From positions 1 to 10,267 of the forward strand of contig JAEMQC010000084.1 in the NCBI GenBank assembly GCA_022758985.1: a stretch of DNA of 10,267 nucleotides, in the 5' to 3' direction. The first letter of the stretch is position 1, and each line of letters begins with the position of its first letter. Below are positions 1-7,828 of the stretch, piece by piece. The translations under genes were made by a program, and so were the position numbers. Origin of the DNA: Campylobacteraceae bacterium (lineage in GTDB: Bacteria; Campylobacterota; Campylobacteria; Campylobacterales; UBA6016). The notes under the pieces were generated by a model. That model did not search any database. It was not told the DNA's origin and worked only from the letters and a program-made list of their open reading frames with translations.

Positions 1-1238
1 CTGACAACCGCCACCTTGCTTCTTAGGCTATCAAGCGTAAATGAGTTGATATTCTCGCCGTCTATCGTAATTTCGCCCGATACCGGATCGTAAAACCTTA
101 GAAGCAGGGAGACTAGCGAGCTTTTGCCGCCGCCGCTTTGCCCTACCAGAGCCGTCATCTCCCCTTTTTTGAACGTGATAGAGAGATCTTTTAGAGCTAT
201 CTTATCGTCATAGGAGAGTGTTACGTCTTTGACCTCTATCACTTGCGGCTGGGTGGTTAGCTCTTTTGCACCGCCTATTATCGTAGGCTTGACATCAAAT
301 AGCTCCCTTATTCTGTTGTTTGCGGCGATGGCGTCTTGGAATTTATTAAATACGCTGGATAGTTGTCTTATCGGAGTGTATAGCAAAAATAGTGCACTCA
401 AAAACGAGAAAAACTCGCCCACGCTAAGTTTGCCCTCCATCACTTCCGAGCCGCCTATATAGATTACCACAGCTGCAGCTGCAGCTCCTAGTATCTCCAT
501 CAGCGGATTTACAGCTTCGGCCGTTTTTACGCTTTTCATCTCTATGCGCAACGAATTTGCGGTATGGCTTTGAAATCTTTTTGCCTCAAATTTCTCGGTG
601 CAATTGGCCTTTATCATCTCTATGTTGTTAAAGATCTCGCTAAGGTGCGCCGTAATGTCCGAGTTTATCTCTTGGGATTTCTTGGAGAGTTTTCTCATTC
701 TGTTTGCAAGCAGCGTTAGAGGATAGAACGCCACCGGAAGTACGACTAGACCTATGAATGCTAGTTTGGGACTCTGGTATATTACCATTCCTACGAGTGC
801 TACCGCTGTTAACCCTTCTTTTATCATCGTGGCCAGATAGCTGGATACGGCGGATTGGATGCGGCCTATGTCGTTTGTAAGGCGGCTAATAAGCTCTCCG
901 CCTCTGGCTCGCACAAAAAACGATATGTCGGCGTCCATTAGGCTGGTAAGCAAGCCGTCTCTGACGCGCCTTACGATATCTTTGCCGATAAATGATATGA
1001 AATACGCCTCCAAAAAAGCGCCTATGCTTTTTGCTGCGTATACCGCCACAAGCAGGAGCGGAAGGAGTGATAGCATTGAAGTGTCTTTTTTTATAAATAT
1101 CTCGTCAAGTACCGGTTTTATGAGGTATGCTATAGCTGCGGTCGCCGCAGAGGTCATAACTACGCCTATCAGTACGAGCGCAAACTGTTTTTTGTATTCT
1201 TTGTAAAAATGCGAATAGGATTTTAAAAACTCAAACAC
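1..1238 (-). CDS. msbA: MsbA-type lipid A/lipid flippase ABC transporter (partial, C-terminus cut by window edge)
   Basis: Half-transporter of the ABC exporter family. Family members form inner-membrane homodimers that flip lipid A-core, or other lipid-linked substrates, using ATP. About 412 codons are visible. Residues about 1-310 are a six-helix type transmembrane domain containing LISRLTNDI, a conserved exporter segment, and an Ala-rich helix (GAAAAAVVIY). The nucleotide-binding domain then begins (VIEVKDVTLSYDD), with a Walker A GQSGGGKS at about residues 366-373. The reading ends in SLRSKVAVV, just before the Q-loop, so the signature motif and Walker B lie outside the window. I chose the GTG at 1238-1236 because GGGAG lies 10 nt upstream and the protein then starts with FEFLKSYSHFYKEY. 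This start overlaps the cysS stop by 8 nt, so the gene is the third of a murJ-cysS-msbA operon. The MsbA name rests on domain type, length and neighbourhood; another type I ABC exporter cannot be fully excluded. Confidence 0.88.
   Translation of the reverse strand, partial: MFEFLKSYSHFYKEYKKQFALVLIGVVMTSAATAAIAYLIKPVLDEIFIKKDTSMLSLLPLLLVAVYAAKSIGAFLEAYFISFIGKDIVRRVRDGLLTSLMDADISFFVRARGGELISRLTNDIGRIQSAVSSYLATMIKEGLTAVALVGMVIYQSPKLAFIGLVVLPVAFYPLTLLANRMRKLSKKSQEINSDITAHLSEIFNNIEMIKANCTEKFEAKRFQSHTANSLRIEMKSVKTAEAVNPLMEILGAAAAAVVIYIGGSEVMEGKLSVGEFFSFLSALFLLYTPIRQLSSVFNKFQDAIAANNRIRELFDVKPTIIGGAKELTTQPQVIEVKDVTLSYDDKIALKDLSITFKKGEMTALVGQSGGGKSSLVSLLLRFYDPVSGEITIDGENINSFTLDSLRSKVAVV
471..486. repeat. 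Short palindromic Ala-codon repeat inside msbA
   Basis: AGCTGCAGCTGCAGCT is a self-complementary run that, on the msbA strand, reads GCT-GCA-GCT-GCA-GCT and encodes five alanines in a transmembrane helix (GAAAAAVV). It is best read as a coding simple repeat. Confidence 0.6.
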
Positions 1239-2619
1239 CGGGCAACTTCTCCCATACTGTTTGGCTTGCCGTATCCATAAGCTCTACGCCCATTTTTTTA
1301 AGCTCGTCTCTTATTGCATCGGCCGCCATAAAGTCTTTTGCCTTTTTCGCTTCGCTCCTTTTTGCTATTAACTCCTCTATTTTTGCCCTCTCTTCGTCGG
1401 ATACGCCTAGCTGAAAATAGTCGTTAGGGCTTTTTGCGCCCACTCCAAGGACATTTGTCACAAGAGAGAGTATGAAGGCGGCTTTTGCTTTTGTTTCTTT
1501 GTCCTTTGGATTTTTATCCATCGCTTCGTTTGCTGCTTGTATTCTCTCGTCAAGCAGGGCAAGGGCTTTTGAGATATTCAAATCGTCCTCTAACGCACTA
1601 AGAAACTCTTTTTTAAACTCCGCATCTTCTATCTGTGCCGCCATATCCACTCTTTTTTTGAGCCTATAAAGTTTGTCTAGTCTTTTCTTAGACGATTCCA
1701 AATCCTCTAGGCTGAAGTTGAAATTGGCTCGGTAGTGTGTCGTCAGTAGATAAAATCTGATTATCTCTCCGTCATATTTTGCTAGAGCGTCGCGCAAAAA
1801 AAAGCTGTTGCCAAGACTCTTACTCATCTTTTCGCCGCCGATAGTCACAAATCCGTTGTGCATCCAGACTTGCGAGAGCTCTTGGTCGTATCCGCATCTC
1901 GTTTGCGCCGCTTCGTTTTCGTGATGCGGAAACAAAAGATCGCTTCCGCCGCCGTGTATATCTATCTGGTATTTTCCCTCTTTAGCGATATGTTTTTTTA
2001 TCATCGCCGAGCACTCTATGTGCCATCCGGGGCGTCCTCTGCCAAAAGGCGAATCGAAGCTGACAAGCTCACCCTCTTTTGCGCTTTTCCAGAGTACAAA
2101 ATCCTTATTGTTTCTTTTTTCGCTAGCCTCTATACGGCTTACGGTCTCGTCTAGTTTGTGCCCAGAGAGAGTCAGGTATTTATCGTCTTTTGCCGCATCG
2201 AAATAGACGTCGCCGCTAGCCGTTTGGTACGCAAACCCTTTTTTTATAAGAGTATCTATAAGCTCTATCATATCGCCTATACACTCCGTCGCCTTTGGCT
2301 CGACGTCGGGAGCAAGACAGTTTAGTTTTGCCATCTCTTCTTTATAACTCTCATAATATCCGGAAGTTATCTCTTCTAGACTTTTGCCGCTTTCAGCCAT
2401 TTTTTTGAGTATTTTATCGTCTATGTCCGTGACGTTTCTGGCAAAGGTCACTTGTTTGCCGACGGCTCTAAGCGTACGTACGAGCAGATCGAAGGCAACC
2501 GCGCTTCTGGCGTGTCCGAGGTGAGCGTCGTCGTATACGGTCGGGCCGCATACGTAGAGCCTTATATCCTTCTCTCTTATCTCTAGTTTTTGTTTTGTCT
2601 TAGAATCGTAGATATGCAA
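1231..2619 (-). CDS. cysS: Cysteinyl-tRNA synthetase
   Basis: Class I aminoacyl-tRNA synthetase that activates cysteine with ATP and charges tRNA-Cys in the cytosol. It is 462 residues, a usual length for bacterial CysRS. The N-terminal Rossmann catalytic domain has LYVCGPTVYDDAHLGHAR, with the HIGH motif present as HLGH at 33-36. KMSKS is at 264-268. The expected zinc ligands are all in place: C24, C203 (in GWHIECSAM), and H232 and E236 (in FPHHENEAAQ). The DALR-type helical and C-terminal anticodon-binding regions follow, ending in TVWEKLPGV. The ATG start lies inside the 3' end of murJ (20-nt overlap) with AGGGAG 11 nt upstream, so translation is probably coupled to murJ. Its own 3' end overlaps the msbA start. 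No insertion, truncation or missing catalytic residue is seen. Confidence 0.98.
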   Translation of the reverse strand: MHIYDSKTKQKLEIREKDIRLYVCGPTVYDDAHLGHARSAVAFDLLVRTLRAVGKQVTFARNVTDIDDKILKKMAESGKSLEEITSGYYESYKEEMAKLNCLAPDVEPKATECIGDMIELIDTLIKKGFAYQTASGDVYFDAAKDDKYLTLSGHKLDETVSRIEASEKRNNKDFVLWKSAKEGELVSFDSPFGRGRPGWHIECSAMIKKHIAKEGKYQIDIHGGGSDLLFPHHENEAAQTRCGYDQELSQVWMHNGFVTIGGEKMSKSLGNSFFLRDALAKYDGEIIRFYLLTTHYRANFNFSLEDLESSKKRLDKLYRLKKRVDMAAQIEDAEFKKEFLSALEDDLNISKALALLDERIQAANEAMDKNPKDKETKAKAAFILSLVTNVLGVGAKSPNDYFQLGVSDEERAKIEELIAKRSEAKKAKDFMAADAIRDELKKMGVELMDTASQTVWEKLPGV

Positions 2620-4012
2620 CGGTAAACTCCCTAAAAATTAAAAGCGACGCCGCTTCGGCAGCCAAAAATAAAACAAGTATCGCAAAAAGCTTTGCGTCAA
2701 AAAAGCCCTTTAGTCTCGCAAAACCAAATGCCTTTAGCGTCAGCGAAAACAGTATAAGACCGGTAAGCGAGCCTGAAAGCGCTAGTCCAGCGGCTCCCAG
2801 GAACTGCATCAATATAATGCTTAAAAGAGCATTGCATAAAAGAGAAATTGCCGATATTTTAGCGGCTTTTAGCTGCTGATGCTTTGAGTAGAGCCAAAGC
2901 GAAAAAAGTCTAGAGAGACCAAAAGGTGCGAGTCCTATCATATACATAGCAAGTACCGTCGAAGCGCTATTCGTGTCGTTTCTGTGGAAATTGCCGTGTT
3001 CGTAGATGAGCCAAATCACCTCTTTTGAGAGGATGATACCGCCTACCGTAAATCCAAGAAGCAAAAAGGAGAGGAACCAAAACGCTTTTTTTAGCTGGGC
3101 GAGAGCTGCTTCTTCTTCGCCTCTGTTTAGCGCTTTTGCGACGGACGGAAAGAGCGCCATCGAGGTAGCTATCGCAAATACGGCTAGAGGAAGCTGGAAT
3201 ATTCTATTGGCGTAGTAGAGGTAGCTGATAGCCCCGGTAGCTAGAAATGTGGCCAGCCATACGTCCACAAACGCCGATATTTGAGCGGTAGAGCTACCGG
3301 CAATGGACGGCAGGAAGCTTCGGTTGAATCTCTTCGTATCATCCGTTGCGCTTTTATCGCCTCTTAAAACTCTTGCGGTTCCGATTTTAATAAGCCTAAA
3401 TACCCCTTTTTTCTTAGCGGCTACTAGGTGGGCAATTACTTGCAAAAGACCGCCTGCGAGCACACCCCAGCTTAGAGCGTATATGGCGTCTAGCTTCTCC
3501 ATATCCTTTGCTATAAAAAGCGCAGTTATCATTGCTACGTTCAAAAGTGCGGTAGAAAAAGCGGTAGTGGCGAAGTGTTTGCGGTATTGGAGTAGAGCGC
3601 CCAAAAACGTAACGATAAAGATGAGGTCGAGATAGTAGAAGTTGATCGCGACTATCGGGGCGGCGATCATTTTTATCTCGTCCGAGTAGCCAAAGGCGAC
3701 GAGCTCCGTAAAAGTTCGCTGGAATATCGTAATAAGCAGCGATAGGCCTATAATCCAAAGCATCAGCCTCGCAAAAACGGACATACTAAAGAGCGGTTTA
3801 TGCGAAGATGCGGCAAACGAGGGGATGAACGATTGGCTAAAAGCGCCTTCGGCAAAAATATTACGAAACAGATTCGGCAGTTTAAAGGCTATAAAAAATA
3901 TATCGCTGTATACTCCGGCGCCAAGAACGCTGGCGGTTAGCATATCACGCAAAAATCCGAGTACTCTGGAGGTTAAAATTCCGGCGGAGTTTGTAAAAAT
4001 CGATTTAAACAT
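2600..4012 (-). CDS. murJ: Lipid II flippase MurJ (MviN family)
   Basis: Polytopic inner-membrane protein of the MOP superfamily that moves lipid II to the periplasmic face for peptidoglycan synthesis. It is 470 residues (E. coli MurJ is about 511), hydrophobic throughout, and consistent with 13-14 transmembrane helices. Family landmarks are TSRVLGFLRD at 14-23, LFRNIFAEGAFSQSFIPSF at 48-66, and a YYANRIFQLP segment with R270. By ungapped comparison with E. coli MurJ, the cavity charges R16, R22, D37, R50, E55 and R270 are all kept. The protein ends ...VAYLRF inside the cysS start region. The ATG at 4012 has no Shine-Dalgarno sequence but a TGATAAAAT extended -10 only 6 nt upstream, so the mRNA may be leaderless or nearly so. 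It heads the murJ-cysS-msbA operon and diverges from the FapA-like pair. Confidence 0.96.
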   Translation of the reverse strand: MFKSIFTNSAGILTSRVLGFLRDMLTASVLGAGVYSDIFFIAFKLPNLFRNIFAEGAFSQSFIPSFAASSHKPLFSMSVFARLMLWIIGLSLLITIFQRTFTELVAFGYSDEIKMIAAPIVAINFYYLDLIFIVTFLGALLQYRKHFATTAFSTALLNVAMITALFIAKDMEKLDAIYALSWGVLAGGLLQVIAHLVAAKKKGVFRLIKIGTARVLRGDKSATDDTKRFNRSFLPSIAGSSTAQISAFVDVWLATFLATGAISYLYYANRIFQLPLAVFAIATSMALFPSVAKALNRGEEEAALAQLKKAFWFLSFLLLGFTVGGIILSKEVIWLIYEHGNFHRNDTNSASTVLAMYMIGLAPFGLSRLFSLWLYSKHQQLKAAKISAISLLCNALLSIILMQFLGAAGLALSGSLTGLILFSLTLKAFGFARLKGFFDAKLFAILVLFLAAEAASLLIFREFTVAYLRF

Positions 4013-4018
4013 TCTGCG

Positions 4019-4027
4019 ATTTTATCA
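4019..4027 (-). promoter_or_regulatory. Extended -10 of the murJ-cysS-msbA operon
   Basis: On the minus strand the sequence reads TTTGATAAAATCGCAGA followed by the murJ ATG. TGATAAAAT fits the TGnTAnAAT extended -10. TAAAAT ends at 4019, leaving 6 nt before the A of the start codon at 4012, so the predicted transcription start falls on or next to the start codon. No clear -35 is seen, which is common in this phylum. Confidence 0.5.
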
Positions 4028-4059
4028 AATCGGGGGTTAAAGAGGTTTTGCGGGCAGTT

Positions 4060-4078
4060 AATAACACAAAAATAACAC
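4060..4078. repeat. Two 8-nt direct repeats (AATAACAC) spaced 11 bp, in the divergent promoter region
   Basis: AATAACAC occurs at 4060-4067 and again at 4071-4078, a centre-to-centre distance of 11 bp, about one helical turn. The second copy covers the best -35 candidate for the rightward promoter (ATAACA, 4072-4077). The geometry would suit a regulator binding one face of the DNA, but the stretch is A/T-rich and chance is possible. Confidence 0.3.
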
Positions 4079-4100
4079 TTTATGATTTTTGTATTAGAAT
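4072..4100 (+). promoter_or_regulatory. Sigma70-type promoter candidate for the FapA-like gene pair
   Basis: A -35-like ATAACA at 4072-4077 (4 of 6 matches to TTGACA) is followed by a 17-nt T-rich spacer and TAGAAT at 4095-4100. The predicted transcription start is near 4107, giving an untranslated leader of about 30 nt before the ATG at 4137. I looked for the GG-N10-GC sigma54 pattern and for a sigma28-like box and saw neither, so expression looks housekeeping rather than flagellar-class. Confidence 0.45.
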
Positions 4101-4136
4101 ATTTGATTACATAAGAAAACGGGGATTTTGGTCGGG

Positions 4137-5984
4137 ATGGCAAAAGAGGGCAAGTTGTTCGAGGCGGTAGAGTTTGAAACGGAAGATGTCTCAAAGACTC
4201 TTAATGATTTTGCAAAAAGATATAACATAGATCCTAGGAGTATAGATTTTAAAATCAACTCTGTTGTGACCGTGGCGTTTAACGATACCGACAAGAGCCT
4301 TGCTATGTTTGACACGATGAAGGGCGAATCTATTCCCCGTGAGCTTTTTTTGGATGAAAAAATCAAGATATACCAAAAGTTCTCGATTAGCATCAAGGAG
4401 CTTGAAGAGCAGCCGGTAAAACTGGATATTTCTCTCTCTGCCGACAAACTCTTCACGAAGATAATAGCGACGCTCAAAAAAGAGTCGAAGATAGTCTATT
4501 ATCCGGATCTGGATAGATTTATATACGACGAAATCAATAAGAGACTCGCAAAACATAAGGTACTTATAGGCGTCTTTGAGGACGGATTTAGAAAACAGAT
4601 CGACGCATTCGCCAAAAACATCAGAGACGGCAAAAAGTTGGAAGAGGATTATAAGTTTACCGTTGCGGAAACTACCGATTTTATACCTTCTGAAGACGAT
4701 AAGATAACTTTTTATTTTGAAGAGAAAAGAAAAATAAACGAGGAGAGGCCGGACTTTTACAATAGGGGCTATATAGTCGACGTCTCGGAGGGTGAGATAC
4801 TTGCCGAATATAAAAAACCAAAAATAGGCAGAAGCGGAAGGGATGTAAGGGGTCAGTTTATAAAGGTTAAAGAGCCAAGAAGCAGTAATTTTCCTGAGTT
4901 TAAAGTAACCCAGAATATAAGAGTCGAAGATACTCCATCCATAATCAGATATATAGCCGCAAAACCGGGATATGTCGTATTTGACGGCGAGACGATGGAC
5001 ATCCAAGAAGAGCTGGTCGTTCAGGAGATTAGCTTTAGAAATACGGGTTCTATAGTAGTCGATCAAGAAAAAGATATTACGCTTGACATTACCGAATCAA
5101 ATCCTATCGTAGATGCCATAGGCTCTAATATGACGGCAAAAGCTTACGAGGTTATAGTCAGGGGGAGTATGGGCGATAACTCCGCTATATATGCCGACAA
5201 GGCCGAAGTACACGGACTTACTCATGCTACGAGCAAGATTTTTTCCAAAAACGCTTCCATAGCTACACACAGAGGTTATTTGGAGGCAAAAGAGGTCAAG
5301 ATAGATAGACTAGAGGGCGGAGAGATAGTGGCCGACATTGTGCATATAGGACATGCAAACAGCGGCAAAATTAGGGCAAAAAAGATATATATCACAAATC
5401 TAGGATCAAATTGCCACATAACAGCCTCCTCGCTGATAGACATATCTACAATACTTGGGAGCGACAACAAATTTATCTTTGAGCTGGGCGCTACGCCTTG
5501 GGAGCTGGAGATGTTTCAAAAGACCGTCAAAAAAGAGGCCAAACTCACAAAAAGCTACAACGAAAAGCATAACGAATTCAAAAAAGCGATAAAAGTAATA
5601 GAAGATAACAAGGAGAGTGCGCTTAAGATTAAGCAGCAGATAGACGAGGATTTAAAAAAGGGGTTTACGCCAAGAGAGACTTTTGTTTTGAAGTATAAGC
5701 AGTTTACAAAGATGATTGAAAACGCAAAATTACTAAAATCAGAGTATGATGCGCTAAAGTCAGAGGTTGATAATATTCGCCACGAAGTAGCCACGTTTGA
5801 AGACAAGCTTTTGGATGCGAGACTGGTAAACCACGGAATATGGCGTAACTTTCAGACCGTTATATTCAAAGCGCAGGGCGGCAAAAAAGAGTGCAAATAT
5901 ATTCCGGTAGAGGGTTCAAAAGTTAAAGAGATAGGACTCTTTAAAATCGGCGATATGGAATATAGTGTCGGGGAGATTAGATAA
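4137..5984 (+). CDS. FapA-like DUF342 beta-helix/coiled-coil protein (first of tandem pair)
   Basis: Member of the DUF342 / flagellar assembly protein A family. No enzymatic role is established for the family; a Vibrio FapA has been linked to polar flagellum placement. From the ATG it is 615 residues. Residues about 1-200 are a globular N-terminal region with the pair-specific motif LIGVFEDGF. At about 218-245 comes the DUF342 signature (EGEILAEYKKPKIGRSGRDVRG). Residues about 275-450 are a run of short V/I-rich strands with G and N turns (for example ITLDITESNP and IDRLEGGEIVADIVHIG), typical of a right-handed beta-helix. Residues about 460-560 are a charged coiled coil, followed by a small beta-rich tail. 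There is no signal peptide or membrane helix, so it is cytosolic. The start is uncertain: TTG at 4128 is in frame but only 2 nt from GGGGA (4121-4125), while the ATG at 4137 is 11 nt away, so I prefer the ATG. The flagellar role is an inference from the family name. Confidence 0.87.
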   Translation: MAKEGKLFEAVEFETEDVSKTLNDFAKRYNIDPRSIDFKINSVVTVAFNDTDKSLAMFDTMKGESIPRELFLDEKIKIYQKFSISIKELEEQPVKLDISLSADKLFTKIIATLKKESKIVYYPDLDRFIYDEINKRLAKHKVLIGVFEDGFRKQIDAFAKNIRDGKKLEEDYKFTVAETTDFIPSEDDKITFYFEEKRKINEERPDFYNRGYIVDVSEGEILAEYKKPKIGRSGRDVRGQFIKVKEPRSSNFPEFKVTQNIRVEDTPSIIRYIAAKPGYVVFDGETMDIQEELVVQEISFRNTGSIVVDQEKDITLDITESNPIVDAIGSNMTAKAYEVIVRGSMGDNSAIYADKAEVHGLTHATSKIFSKNASIATHRGYLEAKEVKIDRLEGGEIVADIVHIGHANSGKIRAKKIYITNLGSNCHITASSLIDISTILGSDNKFIFELGATPWELEMFQKTVKKEAKLTKSYNEKHNEFKKAIKVIEDNKESALKIKQQIDEDLKKGFTPRETFVLKYKQFTKMIENAKLLKSEYDALKSEVDNIRHEVATFEDKLLDARLVNHGIWRNFQTVIFKAQGGKKECKYIPVEGSKVKEIGLFKIGDMEYSVGEIR

Positions 5985-5990
5985 CAAAAC

Positions 5991-5996
5991 AAGGAG
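5991..5996 (+). promoter_or_regulatory. Strong Shine-Dalgarno deciding a TTG start
   Basis: AAGGAG sits 5 nt before the TTG at 6002 in the 17-nt gap between the two FapA-like genes. No in-frame ATG is available until codon 34, well inside conserved sequence, so this site fixes the unusual start. Confidence 0.8.
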
Positions 5997-6001
5997 CCCC
6001 T

Positions 6002-7810
6002 TTGGAAGCTGCGAAACCTAAAGGTGTCAGGCTAGCCACTTCTTCTGTTGCCCAAACAATCGAACATTTTTGTAAAGAGAAGAATATTCCTATTCAAAAA
6101 ATGGATTTTGATTTTCTGGGCGTAAAAACAGAGATCTACTCCTCTGCAAACGATGAAAAGCCTCGGCAGGTAGCGCTTCCAATCGAGGAATCCGTATGGC
6201 TGGATGAGAGCATGACGATTAGACAGACATATGAGATATTCCTTAGGTTTGCGAAAATCGATGAGAGCTTTGTTTTAAATATAGGATTTGGCGCAAACAA
6301 AAGCCTTACGTCCGTTTTGGCCTTTATAAAGCCCTCTTCCAAATTCACAAACTTTGACGGTCTTGAAAAAAGGCTTGAAGATGAGCTAAACAAGCGGAAA
6401 ATGAAGCTCGGCATCTTGATAGGTATCTATGACGACGGAATGAAAAAAGACATCAAATCTTTTTGCGAACACCTAAGAAACGGCGGCAAGCTTGACCGGG
6501 AGTTCAAAATAGAGCTTTTTTGCGGCCCAGATTTCGTGCCGGCAAAAGACGACTCTTTGGAGTTTGTGTTTCAAAAAAACCTAGAAGGAGCCAGTAAACT
6601 CGGAGTCTTTTCTACAAAAGCCGGAAGTGAGCTTATCGTATATCAAAAAGCGAGAAAAGGTGTGGCTTCCAGGGACGCCAAAGGGAGGTTTTTAAAGCCC
6701 TCCGAGGCGAGAACTACGAAGCAGTGCGAGTTTAAAACTGGAGATGGAGTAGAGATATTCGAAACCGACAACGAGAAGATATACAAAGCAAAAAGGAATG
6801 GCTTTGTTGTATTTGACGGAACCAATCTTGATGTAAAAGAAGAGGTAGCTTTGCACGAGGTAAACATCAAGACCGGCTCTATCGACGCCGGGATGGATTC
6901 GGATGCGAAGCTTGATATTACGGACGACAATCCGGACTCCGAAGCGATAGGCGACAATATGTCCGTTCGCGCCGCAGTCGTAAACGTACAAGGAAGCGTA
7001 GGCGCAAACGCTACGATAGTGGCAAAAGAGGTAAATATAGGCGGGCAGACGCATAAAACGTCCAAAATCACCGCCGCTAAAGCCAAAATCAAACACCATA
7101 AAGGGTATGTGGAGGGCGATGAGATAGAGATAGATACGATAGAAGGCGGAGAGGTCGTCGCCAAGAAAGTCGTAGTAGGCACGGCCATAGGAGCTAAAAT
7201 AAAGGCCGACGAGTGCCATATAAAGGTGATGGGCTCCAATAATCTAATAGAGACGACCAGACTAATAGAGATAGAGACGCCTCAAGGCGGCGAAAATAGG
7301 CTTGTCGTGGAAGCCGCCGCAAATGCTAGCGATATAAAGGCGCTAAACGAAATAGAAAACAGAATATCAAAGCTCCAAAAGTCGATTGACGAAAAAGAGG
7401 CTATCGTAAAAAAAGAGATGCAAGAGATCGAGAGTCAGACAAAAAACGTCGCCGAGATAAAAGCAAAAATAGAAGAGGAGAAGAAGAAAAATTCTCCTTT
7501 GGCGAACGTGCTTATAGCCAAATTAAAACATTTTGCGAAAAAAGTCGAAAACGTCAAAAAAATAGAACAAGAGCTGATAGAAGATAAAGAGAGTTTAAAG
7601 AGCGTTCTTGAGGAGGCCGATTTGCTTCAGTATAGGGTGCTTGACGCAAAAATTATGGCGCTCTCCGTCTGGCAGGGGTATAATACGGTGTCGTTCAAGC
7701 TTATGTTTCCGCCTAGAGAGTTTAACTACAAAATAATGGAAGGCGCAAATACGAAAGAGATAGTCCTCAAAAAAATATCCGACGTAGACTATGAAGTATT
7801 TGCTCTGTAA
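6002..7810 (+). CDS. FapA-like DUF342 beta-helix/coiled-coil protein (second of tandem pair)
   Basis: A 602-residue cytosolic protein, paralogous to its upstream neighbour along the whole length. Shared anchors include LIGIYDDGMKKDI (139-151; LIGVFEDGF upstream), FVVFDG (268-273), LDITDDNP (304-311), AIGDNM (315-320) and IEGGEVVA (380-387). The architecture is the same: an N-terminal globular region, a beta-helix at about 265-435, a coiled coil at about 445-545 rich in K and E, and a C-terminal beta tail. The DUF342 signature is eroded, with KARKGVASRDAKGRF replacing the PKIGRSGRDVRGQF of the first copy, and identity outside the core is modest. The duplication is therefore old and the copies have diverged. 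It begins with TTG after a strong Shine-Dalgarno, 17 nt after the upstream stop, so the two are almost certainly co-transcribed. The function is unknown; a flagellar or polar scaffold role is only inferred from the family. Confidence 0.85.
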   Translation: MEAAKPKGVRLATSSVAQTIEHFCKEKNIPIQKMDFDFLGVKTEIYSSANDEKPRQVALPIEESVWLDESMTIRQTYEIFLRFAKIDESFVLNIGFGANKSLTSVLAFIKPSSKFTNFDGLEKRLEDELNKRKMKLGILIGIYDDGMKKDIKSFCEHLRNGGKLDREFKIELFCGPDFVPAKDDSLEFVFQKNLEGASKLGVFSTKAGSELIVYQKARKGVASRDAKGRFLKPSEARTTKQCEFKTGDGVEIFETDNEKIYKAKRNGFVVFDGTNLDVKEEVALHEVNIKTGSIDAGMDSDAKLDITDDNPDSEAIGDNMSVRAAVVNVQGSVGANATIVAKEVNIGGQTHKTSKITAAKAKIKHHKGYVEGDEIEIDTIEGGEVVAKKVVVGTAIGAKIKADECHIKVMGSNNLIETTRLIEIETPQGGENRLVVEAAANASDIKALNEIENRISKLQKSIDEKEAIVKKEMQEIESQTKNVAEIKAKIEEEKKKNSPLANVLIAKLKHFAKKVENVKKIEQELIEDKESLKSVLEEADLLQYRVLDAKIMALSVWQGYNTVSFKLMFPPREFNYKIMEGANTKEIVLKKISDVDYEVFAL

Positions 7811-7828
7811 CGCTCTTTAGCCCTCTTT

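Noticed and set aside
1796..1803. Homopolymer of eight A (T8 on the cysS strand), considered as a phase-variation tract.
   Set aside because: It encodes the FF of NSFFLRD in an essential gene. Phase-variable tracts in this group are mostly poly-G and longer, and no frame disruption is present.
4041..4066. Possible sigma54 (GG-N10-GC) promoter for the FapA pair.
   Set aside because: The GG pairs at 4044-4045 and 4053-4054 are followed after ten bases by AG and CA, not GC.
4128..4136. TTG at 4128 as the start of the first FapA-like gene.
   Set aside because: Only 2 nt separate it from the GGGGA ribosome site, and an ATG three codons later fits better. It cannot be excluded without N-terminal data.
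4191..5066. Long minus-strand open frame (291 codons) antisense to the first FapA-like gene, rich in aromatic and hydrophobic residues.
   Set aside because: It lies wholly opposite a well-supported gene and has no ribosome site or recognisable domain. Its composition is what the complement of Lys/Glu/Ile-rich codons gives.
6643..7239. Two overlapping minus-strand open frames (198 and 175 codons) antisense to the second FapA-like gene.
   Set aside because: Ser/Thr/Ala-rich and Tyr/Phe-rich translations without motifs, opposite the conserved beta-helix core of the real gene.
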